From: Marasmius tenuissimus
Lineage: Eukaryota > Basidiomycota > Agaricomycetes > Agaricales > Marasmiaceae
NCBI GenBank assembly: GCA_029532415.1
Contig: JAQOTA010000062.1
Coordinates: forward strand, 1 to 64,000
Direction: 5' to 3'
Length of the DNA stretch: 64,000 nucleotides
In this document: piece after piece, positions 55,393 through 64,000 of the stretch
Position numbering within the stretch: position 1 is the stretch's first letter
Layout of the letters: each line of letters begins with the position of its first letter
The notes under the pieces: generated by a model
What the model saw: the letters and a program-made list of their open reading frames with translations, nothing else
Databases searched by the model: none
What the model was told of the DNA's origin: nothing
Position numbers and translations under genes: made by a program

Positions 55393-58340
55393 TCATGACT
55401 GCTTGGTCTTGAACCGGAGCAACGGTGCCAGACCTGATGGTGCGCAAGCTTTCTGCAAGAATTCGTGCTAAAGAAAACGGATGTAAGATGGGAAGCCAAC
55501 CCAACAGAACGGGACATGAACACTCACCTCGAGCAACTCGTTCGCCGTCGCTCTACTGCTCACATCAACGCACAAGCAAACAGCCAAGAAACTCTTCAAC
55601 TCCCTACTCAACGCCTCCGGTTTCTTCAACGTGGGTGTACCGTTCGTTGCGATGAGGTACAACGCCTTCAACGGCTCCTCGTCCAGGTAGGGAGGCTCAT
55701 TCTCTATCATTTCGATCGCCATGATACCCAATGACCAGATATCCACCTTCGCTCCGTACTCTTTCTGCTTGACGACCTCAGGAGCCATCCAGTAGGGCGT
55801 GCCCACCATGGTAGCACGCTTGGACTTCTGATCCGTGAGCTTGGCACAGAAACCGAAATCAGCTGAAAGATCTTCGTGAGCAAAGTCCGAACCGAAAACA
55901 GATCGACGAGAGCGTACTAATTTTGACCAGGCCCCTCGCGTCGAGGAGAACATTGTCTGACTTGATGTCTCGATGGATAATACTCTGACTGTGCAGATGA
56001 CCTAGACCTTTGCAAGTCTTCAAAGGAAGGTTGAGACGACGATAGAAATTTGAACGGAGTAACGGGCGTACCTCGAAACATATACTGCTAATCTGATCCT
56101 CCTCGAGAGAGTTGTTCTCAATGATATCCGTCAACGCGCCTCCCTCCATGTACTCCATAACTACCCACAACTCGTTGGATTTGACGAGATAAGAATCCAA
56201 GAAATTGACAATGTTGGGATGTTGGGATTCCTTCATGACCAAGATTTCGTTCACGATGAGTTCCTTCCGAGGTTGGTGTGTAAGGTCCATCTCCTTGATG
56301 GCAACCTTCTTCCCAGTGGCCAGAGTCTTCGCGACGTATACGTGGCCGGAGGCTCTGTAGAAAAGCACTGATTAGCAGGCAAGTGGTACCATCACGACGA
56401 ACATCCACGTACCCTTGTCCAACCTTCTTGATCTTGCTATACAAAGTCTTCGGGTCATCGCCCGAAACAACTGACCTCAGCTTCTCCATAATCTGCACCT
56501 CCGTCATCGTACTGATCCTCTTCTCCTTCTCCTTCGGCTTCTCCAGCGCTGCCGCAGCGGCAGCGATACCGCCTCCAGCTTTGGGTTTATCCTCAGCTTG
56601 GATCTGCACCTTCTTCGCAGGCTGCAAAGGTTTGACGGGTGGCGGGCCAGCAGTCGCACCAGCGGGTCCAGCAACTGGGTGCGTAGCAGGCTGTGTCGTG
56701 CCAGTCATCGACTTGGAAGGCGGCCCCAAAGGCGGTCTCGCTCCTTCGGGTGTCTTCGTCCGTTGGTACTGAGATGACGATGAGGGTTGTGTCTCCTGTA
56801 ACCTCTGATCAGCCTCTCTCTCCCTCTCGCGTTCCCTCTGCTCTCGCAATTCCCGATCTCGCTCTCTATCACGCTGTTCACGCTCCCGCTCTCGTTCCCT
56901 CTCCCTCTCCTTCTGAGTTTGTTGCGGCGTTGCCAGCGAGTCCTTTCGTGGGGGTACCTGACCAGGAGGCGGAGGTCCGTGGGCCTTCTGACGAGCTCGA
57001 AGGTCAGCAGCGGCTGGCGTGTGCTCCGGGCCCTTGGGCGCGCCGTTCGTACTGGGAGGTTGTGGTGCTGTTCTGGTCGCAGTGATGAGTGGTCGAGGGG
57101 GTGCCGGTCTTGATGCCTGTGGTATGCCAGGCAGACCTGGTCGAGCTGCACCACCTGACCCGTTGACAACCTCAGCAGCGCGCTGAGCAGCCGTTTGAAG
57201 GTCATCCCCGTTGAGACCTAGAGGTCCCAGAAATTCAGTATCCAGCAAGATCGTAAGGTTTGATTGAGCTCACTGGTATTCGCCAATGACGAACTAATTT
57301 TGCTCACGCCTCCCAATCCCGTACCGGCGTTGAACCGGGCAGGTGCGGTGGAATCGCCGGAGAAAGGTGTAAGGGTAGAGGAGGTCGAAGCGGAAGAAAC
57401 CAGCGTTGAAGCAGACATGTTTGAGCCCGCCCGTGAGATCGTGCCCGGTGTGCTCATGCCCATGCTCATGCTCTCCTCCATCTCCCTCTTTTGATGATCT
57501 GTGTAAAACTCCAAAACGTCCAAAACGGCCTGAGGGTCTTTAGCGTAGTCTTCCCGAGTGATCGCTGATTTGGTCAAGAGTTTATGCCATTGCTCGGGCA
57601 TGCCCTGCATAACATAACATTACATGAGTTCTGTCAATGACCATTTTACAAGCCGAAATGAACATTGCCACGCACCGTGAAACCGCCAGACACGGGGTCA
57701 AAGCCGACGTGCACCTTGTGTACGAAGTTTGTTGGGTTGCTAACACCCATCAAAGGGCTTCGCGAGTAGATATCGTCCTGCCATCCATACAGCTCTTCAT
57801 CGCTCTTCAAAGAAAAGTAATATCGCTTGTCCTTGGTCTCCAGAAGAAGGCAGTAAGGCTTGAGATCTGTCCGCTCGACGTTGGTGATGTCTTTGAGCAT
57901 AACAACCCCTTGTTGAGGAGAACTCTGTTCATTTGTGAGTTCGATATGACCTCCAAACGTCCTGTAGAGCGCAGAAATATGCTCACCTCAGCCTTGTGTA
58001 TCGATAACGTCTGCTCCTTCAACACCAGCCATTTCGTCTTCCACATCCAGCTGGCAAATGTGCCATCCTCCTTCACGTTAACAGAGCCACTCCTCACTAT
58101 CAAGCTCGACATGCCTTCCGAATACCTATTGGGAGAACCGCCGATTCCTGAGTATGATGGACTGTAGGAAGAGCTGGCAGGAGATGATGGAGAGAAAGTG
58201 ATGGCAGCACTGTAACCGGAGTTCGCTAGCGAGTTATTATTTGTATACATATCAGGGCCGTCTGTTCCTCTGCGCTGGGGGGCCTGAGGAGCTGGCCGTG
58301 AAGGCGTGAGGGAAGCGGCTGTGATTTGGTGAAAAGACAT
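55393..58340 (-). CDS. CLA4: PAK-family protein kinase Cla4 (PH-CRIB-kinase)
   Basis: Starts [21 protein letters not shown] domain ([57 protein letters not shown]) is followed by a CRIB/PBD ([30 protein letters not shown]). A long low-complexity linker includes a Glu-Arg repeat. The kinase domain has [13 protein letters not shown] (Gly loop), VAIKEMDL (Lys), [33 protein letters not shown] and [14 protein letters not shown]. It ends LLRFKTKQS. The PH domain with DFGFCAKL distinguishes Cla4 from Ste20. Cdc42/Rac effector acting at polarity sites, in septin organisation and in mitotic exit. About seven introns, all in phase. Single-copy housekeeping gene. Confidence 0.94.
56811..56915 (-). repeat. 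Glu-Arg low-complexity tract in CLA4
   Basis: Purine-rich coding repeat giving runs such as [16 protein letters not shown] in the linker between CRIB and kinase domain. Predicted charged single alpha-helix or disordered. Prone to length variation among strains. Confidence 0.8.
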
Positions 58341-60768
58341 CGCAATAGCCGTCGGTATTTGAGTTTATTGATTCTGAATCTGATGGACCAGGTGGCTTGG
58401 TTTGTTGTCAGGGGAGATGTAGGTGAGAAATCGGTCGGCGTGACGGGGGACAATGAGCTCGATAGTGTCGCCGCTGTCAGAGACGACGACGACGACAGGG
58501 AGGTGAACGATGGCGACGACGACGACGACAAAGAGTAACTGGTCGGTCGATGCCTCCGGAACTTTTGTTTGTCCGCCGTGCCGGCGCCGCCATTCCAAAC
58601 AGTCTCCGGAGCGGCTCCTCTGGCGGACCGCCCGTCGCCTTGGTAATCATTCAACGGCCTCGTTCGGACCCCCTTCTCCTTCTCCCGAACCTCGAGGTGG
58701 CTTAGGGTGGCTTCTATGTCACCAGTTTGGAGAATACTTGTGGTCTCTTTCCCTATGTTTCTCTCTCTCCTATGAACTGCTGACGAGATACCTCGACGAA
58801 GCACGAATGAAGCTTTCCGATCAGGTTCAACTCCAAACGAAGTACCTACTAGGCCTGCCCCTACCGTCGACAGACCCAATATTTTTCCGTGCTGAGATCG
58901 CAAAATGTGCGCGGAAAGATTGCCATTCAATCAGAGTTTGGGTACTCTATCACACTTGCTCGCGGGCTCGCGGGAGATCTTCGGAGTCGAACTGGGAGGG
59001 CAACGAGTCGGTCGTCTCACGAACTTGCACTGTCTTGCACGGCCATCCCGTTAATTAGCCAACCCTCGCGAAAAAACGGGACTCAACGGGACTCGAGGAG
59101 CCAAGAATATTTTCATTTTGTGATCAAGGAAACAGATCAAAACGCAATACAGTTGATGATATCAGATAGTCAATAACAGCAAGTTCCCTTCATCACATTC
59201 ATGATCTCAACACAGCAAGACCTCAACGTTCAGAGTTCGACTCTCATACATGCGCTCAAGTAGCAAATCGCCCGCCCAATGCCCGAGGAGACTGGCAGCT
59301 CCCTATCACTCTCTTCTCCCGCAGGACGCGAACCTCCTGGGTTATGTAGGGACCAGCAACCGGTCGTTTACGCCAGCTCACACAACGATGAGCGATCTTC
59401 GCGCACCCTCGTACCGTCGTGCGAACGCAGCTCAAGGCAGCGTTCGATTTGGGAGCAATCTCAACATACATGAACGTCGTGAGACCATCCTTATCGTTCT
59501 GGCACAACCCGCACGCCGCGACAACTATTTCGAGACCCTATCGAAAGGAAATCCTAGCGAATAGATTCCCGTGCTTCCGTCACAGATTCATAAAAGGTGA
59601 GTAGGAGACACCTCGCGAACACACTACTCTTGCCCAATATCTCTCTTCGATTCATCTTGTCGATAACGTTCCCCGCTGAGCGTCACTTGTGAAACAACGG
59701 TGTTCCATTGGCGAGGCGAACAAACGAAAGCTTTCAAAGCCTTCGCGGCATCACACCGTAATGCGGGGGAAGCCCCCTTAGTCGGTGATACCAGCGACGT
59801 CCAAGCGCCTCAAGATTAACCTTCTTTCGTGCCACAGGCACAGATTGCTATTCAAGGTGAAATTAGCGAAGTACACTCGGAGATTGGGTTGTTTCGTCTA
59901 ATTCGTTTGTCAGGCAGAATGGAAGGTTCGCGATACAATCCACGCAACTTCAAAAATAGACACGAATTCGACGGTTGATAAAGTTGACTTTTCCTCCGGA
60001 GACAACTTTCGTGCCGTTAGACTTGTTTGTGCCAAGAAAACAAGAGGCAGGAAGGAAGCCTTCTCACGGTTTTTATGAAGGCGGACTACCGGCTTGACGG
60101 CTTGACTGTATCCGGGCATGGTGTACCTTCAAGACGTCCTTGTTCATTTTCCGCATGACTCACTTCTGAATTGTCCTTGTGCTGCTGTTAAGTATTCACG
60201 TACAGGCCGCCTCCTTCGCACCGAGGGTGCAAAGGGGAGGGGAAGGCTATCGAATCGTGCGACGCATGTATGATCGCTCTCTATTGCTGCCTCTAGACTC
60301 TTGGCGCCCCGACACAAGATTTGGATATTCCTTTCATATCAGAAGCGACCTCTACTCCTCGAGTTCAAACAAAAACTCTTCCGAAGCCGTGAAGGTCCCT
60401 TAATATCTCTCTTACCACTCCCTCCTTAGGCAGCAGTGGAAAGTATGCCGCCCCGCTGACCCCGCGAACCGCCAGGGAAGTATTGTGCTCGTTGGGGACA
60501 CCTTAGGCTTCACTTGTGACAGGTGACATGGCCCTTATAGGTACTAATATAACCGTGAGGGAAACGTGCCCTAAAGGTATGCGACGGATGTCGTAAGGCA
60601 TCCGCCCATCTTCCTCTTCCCTCCCATTCGCCTCCCGTCGGGTACATGTACATGCTCTCATCCCAAATATCATCGCGTTTTTCTATACCTAGTGCATCGG
60701 ACACTGTGTGGTGAATTTTTAGTCTCCTCGAGCGCGTTACTTGACAGACTATCAAGCCTTCGTCCCAA
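58341..60768. other. 2.4 kb gap between CLA4 and the KDZ element
   Basis: The first few hundred bases are the CLA4 promoter, with GAC-trinucleotide clusters. From 58.7 kb to 60.7 kb no family resemblance was seen in any frame. The 5' end of the KDZ transposon should lie somewhere before 60.77 kb, but no terminal inverted repeat could be fixed because the partner end is outside the window. Confidence 0.4.
58480..58535. repeat. (GAC)n clusters upstream of CLA4
   Basis: Two runs of GAC trinucleotides separated by about 20 bp, 140-200 bp upstream of the CLA4 start. Likely slippage repeats within the 5' UTR or promoter. Confidence 0.7.
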
Positions 60769-63700
60769 ATGCCCTTACCCCGAAGGATCAAAGCGTCGCG
60801 CGCACCCTCCAATCGACAGTTTGCTTTTGGGCAAACATATACCAGCCCGCAGAAGAAAACAAGTAAACGGAACAATCTCCTCGTATCACTCGATCTCCAC
60901 CGCCTCCGAAGACACGAGCTGCGTCAGCGAATTACGCAGCTCAAAGGAACGCGCGCCCCAGATGTCCCAGAAAATTCACAAATATCCTCGGGTGGTGCAT
61001 CTCCGATGCAGGATGTTGCTTCTACAAGTAATAGCCCTTCCTCTGGAGGCCCATACCTAAACGGAACTGTCGCGTCCGGCTCAACATCTCGCACTGACAG
61101 CCTTGCTCCTCCACCACCAGATCCCTCCTTCCTCACCGAGCTTCCTGGACTCAGTGCTACCGATTACGACCTCGTTTCTCCTTCTCAGACTCCAAGGAAG
61201 ACGGGGAGCAGCCCAAAAAAGCGAAAGCAGCGCCGCCGGAAGCAAACGACAACCGAAGAGCAGCCAGAAGAGGTCGTTACCAGATGGAAAAAACTCCTCG
61301 ACGTGTTGGTCGAGCCCTTACTCCAGTTTAGGAATCGAACGTTGGGTAGAGTTGAGGACATAGGTGGCATCTTCACATGCACAGGTAGCTGCATGATAGA
61401 AGAGACTGAAGTGCATGTCTACACATTCCAATGTGCGTTGTCCTTCATTCTCTTCCGTCTCTACTCGCTCACGAGAGTCTAGCTCATTTTATTCAGACCA
61501 TCAACCACTGTAAATGTCGAAATCTCTCGCAATCCTTAGTTCTCCGGGGCTTCTTTCCTACGGCGCCCTCCCAACCACGCATGGCAATATCTATCCACCT
61601 CCTCGAGTTCTACCAGTCCCTTTGTGAGCAGTCCTCGGATGCAGTTACCGCGCTTGCTGGGGCTCTCGAAAGTACGTATCGGCGCCGCGGCCTTCCCTTG
61701 CTCGATCCGGTGGTGCGTATATTTCACCTCATTTTCTCCTGATCTTCACTCAATCTTACTCTCAGGGTAAATTGATTAAGGACCCTCTCAGGCGCGCGCT
61801 AGGCCATGCGCTCGAATGGTTCGACATCTTGAATCTCACCATCAACCGCACTCTTGACGATGATTTGGAGGGTTTGAAAGCGACCTTACCACGGCTTCCA
61901 GACTCAATATCCGCTATTCCACAGCCCCTTGCCACGTCCAAGGCTTTCTCATTGATTCCGAGTACTCCAAACCCATCGCTGCAGCCCAACCCGTCGGCGT
62001 CAACATCAACCTCAACGGCGACACCCAGCGACCCTGCAAATTCTCAGGAAGATCCATCACCTCACCTCCCGCAGGATGCCAGCGTTATGAGCCCAGGCCA
62101 GTGTTCCGCCTATCTTCAGCGACTCTGTCCAGCTTGCTTCGGCGGGAATATGTTCGGACAATCATTCAACGAGTGAGTCGGGTTCCTCTCTTCTTTGCCT
62201 AATCCCTGATACTCACATCGTCGATGCAGAGGTGGGGATATTCATGTCGCACTTGACGGCAACTTTCATCACCGGCACCTGAAATCAGGAGGTGACGGCA
62301 CGGACTTTTATGAGTCTTGGAGATTCCTTTCGAAGGCTGAGGTCGACCGTGTGGGGGATCATATTGAAACGGCTCGCCAGAAACCACCACGACAGCGACA
62401 GGGCCCTGTTCCGGATGACGTCGTCGATGCGGACGGCGAGGCCTACAAGGCAGCTCGAGGGGAGTCTCAACAGACCCAGAGCAAACGGTTCGACGAAAAC
62501 GGGGTCATGGCGCTCGTGTGCAGGCACGATATCCCGTTGCTTGCCGCATCTATTGATACTCCGGGCGAGCAGCAAAAGTTTGCTATTGCCCTCATCGAAG
62601 AGTTCTTTTCCATGGTGCCAACCCAAGCTACTGTTGCGGTGTTGTATGACATCGCATGTGTTGTCGACCGAAGTGTCCACATCGTACGTTTTCACGACCC
62701 TGCTTTATCAGACTAAATGCATCTAATACATGACCACTTACAGTATGATATCCTGGACGAGCAGGTTGTCTCTCGCACGATATTTGTGACCGCGGTAATG
62801 CATGCTTACGGGCACCAATGGAGCTGCCAGTTATACTACAACCCACGTTTACGGAAGGGAATCGGATTGACAGACGGTGAAGGCACAGAAAGGCTGTGGT
62901 CCGCGTTACGCAAGTTGATTGGACTTGAACGGCGTTCCTCAGTACGTGCATGTTACTTTGGCATTTCCTATGTTCTCATTGCTCTACACTTCTAGCGTGC
63001 ACGTCGCGTATGGTTACTGGACCGGCAGTGCGATGCGATTGCTCAAAAGCATCGAGAGGACCTTGGGGCCTTTATAAATCGGAAGTTGATCTCACACATT
63101 CAGAAGAAAGAGGCGGATGCGATCAAGATGCTCAGGTCCCATGGAATTCCTCATGAGGAGCTCCGAGCTATGTGGAAAGACCAATGCGAGGCTCAGAGCT
63201 CTCGCGAGGCCAGTAAGCCCTCTTTTGTTTCCACCAAAGGTACATGGCTGATTCTGGCTGGACAGTCGCTCCTGCTCGCATGAAAAAGGAACTTGGGAAA
63301 GTCCTTGGACTTCTGGCTGAGATCGAAACGCTCGAGAGCACAATTGCTACAACGCGTTCGGCTGTGCAGAAGCTCAAGTTCCCACCGACTGACAGTCTAA
63401 TGTATCTCGCAGAGCTCGAGCAAACGCATGCCAGATTGAAGGAAAAGGCTGATGGACTGTACAAGACCCTCAACATCCCCGAAAAACATCCCTCGCTGTC
63501 CAACATCCCCCTTCCATACATCCATACCCTTCTTCTTGCGCACGACCTCAAAACCGACATTCGTAAGCGAGCCATTGCATCCTTCCAAGAGTATGATCAG
63601 ATCGATCAAGCCGTGGGTGGGGTTCACCAGCCAATTGGTGAGCTACATCTTGGTCCATTTGTCATTATCCTCATAAAGTTGTCAGGGACTCGCAACCACC

Positions 63701-64000
63701 AGATCGCCCTGAAGAACATGACGAAAAGGAAGGCGACCTTTGCCAATTCTGTGCGAAAGTTCAACCAATTCTGTGCCTATCTCGAAACCAACTACAAGCA
63801 ACACTACAACATCCCCGTACCTCGGCCCCTTCCTGTCACCATCGCTGCGCTGCGAGACTCGGAAACGAATGATTTATGGGAAGATGTTTGGATAACGAAT
63901 TCGAAACCCCCGCCTCGATGGCTGACTGATGACAATGCACGAAAGGGAATACGTGCGGTCCTCAGTCTCGACCGCTGCGCAGAGGAGCGTCTCAGGCTCT
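60769..64000 (+). CDS. KDZ (Kyakuja-Dileera-Zisupton) transposase, 3' end beyond window
   Basis: Starts MPLPRRIKASRAPSNRQFAF, with several short introns. The first intron is best spliced from CAAT/GTGCG to GTCTAG so that INHCKCRNLSQSLVLRGFFP follows. Then FYQSLCEQSSDAVTALAGAL, LCPACFGGNMFG and GGDIHVALDGNFHHRHLK (first catalytic Asp region), ALVCRHDIPLLAAS, TVAVLYDIACVVDRSVHI (second Asp), YGHQWSCQLYYNPRLRKGIG, LTDGEGTERLWSALRKLIG (catalytic Glu region), a coiled coil and IPVPRPLPVTIAALRDSE ... PPRWLTDDNARKGIRAVLSL. Gene order and motifs match fungal KDZ transposases. No disruption was seen in the visible part, so it may be recently active. Truncated by the window edge. Confidence 0.92.
60769..64000 (+). 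mobile_element. KDZ DNA transposon, right part outside window
   Basis: Defined here only by its transposase. KDZ elements are DDE cut-and-paste transposons common in agaricomycetes. The left end is unknown (somewhere in 58.7-60.77 kb) and the right end lies beyond position 64000, so terminal repeats and target-site duplication cannot be checked. Confidence 0.8.

Noticed and set aside
56383..57085. Two plus-strand frames of about 130 codons opposite CLA4
   Set aside because: Shadow frames of the low-complexity Pro/Ala/Glu-Arg linker of CLA4.
59900..60120. Short minus frame and neighbouring frames before the KDZ element
   Set aside because: No resemblance to KDZ accessory genes or to any family; likely noncoding.
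1..64000. CRISPR arrays, rRNA genes, bacterial-type operons or restriction systems
   Set aside because: None seen; the window is a eukaryotic (fungal) nuclear segment with spliced genes.

Overview
This 64 kb window is nuclear DNA of a basidiomycete, very probably a mushroom-forming agaricomycete. The evidence is dense 45-70 bp introns with GT..AG ends, agaric-type gene families (coiled-coil F-box/LRR proteins, MYND zinc-finger proteins, a 7-TM family, fungal sesquiterpene-synthase folds) and a KDZ transposase at the right edge. All gene models were spliced by eye from reading frames, donor and acceptor sites, and comparison among the paralogs inside the window.

Layout. 1.4-4.1 kb: MCT-type MFS transporter 1 (-), head-to-head with a decayed DUF924 relic (+). 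4.6-11.3 kb: an RGG/acidic conserved protein (-), a two-TM hypothetical protein (-), mitochondrial ribosomal protein uS19m/RSM19 (-) and a single-pass PY-motif membrane protein (+). 12-18 kb: a dead copy of an unrecognised family (-), a 7-TM protein (+), and an ARM/HEAT-like MYND gene whose zinc finger carries an in-frame TGA (-). 18-24 kb: an RBR ubiquitin ligase (-), a putative APC/C substrate with KEN and D boxes (+), and F-box gene 1 (+). 24-28 kb: a scrambled duplicated block of MYND relics, a terpene-synthase relic, the second copy of the unrecognised family, and a full-length terpene-synthase-fold gene lacking all its usual catalytic motifs. 28-30 kb: CNOT11 (+).

30.5-39.7 kb: two tandem DUF924 genes (one frameshifted) and MCT transporters 2 (+), 3 (+, in-frame TGA) and 4 (-, with a GC-AG intron). 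41-45 kb: tandem F-box genes 2 (intact) and 3 (in-frame TAG). 45-54.7 kb: four tandem MSS51-like MYND genes (-). 55-58 kb: the PAK kinase CLA4 (PH-CRIB-kinase, -). From 60.8 kb to the edge: a KDZ transposase that runs out of the window.

Overall, single-copy housekeeping genes (RSM19, CNOT11, CLA4, RBR) are separated by locally duplicated accessory families: MCT x4, MSS51-like x4, F-box x3, DUF924 x3, MYND/ARM x3, and two each of the terpene-synthase fold and the unrecognised family. In most of these families at least one copy is intact and another is broken by a single stop, a small indel or wholesale decay, which points to ongoing local duplication and loss. The accessory genes do not assemble into one obvious pathway. 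Possible links are a transporter head-to-head with DUF924, and zinc-finger arrays next to F-box arrays.
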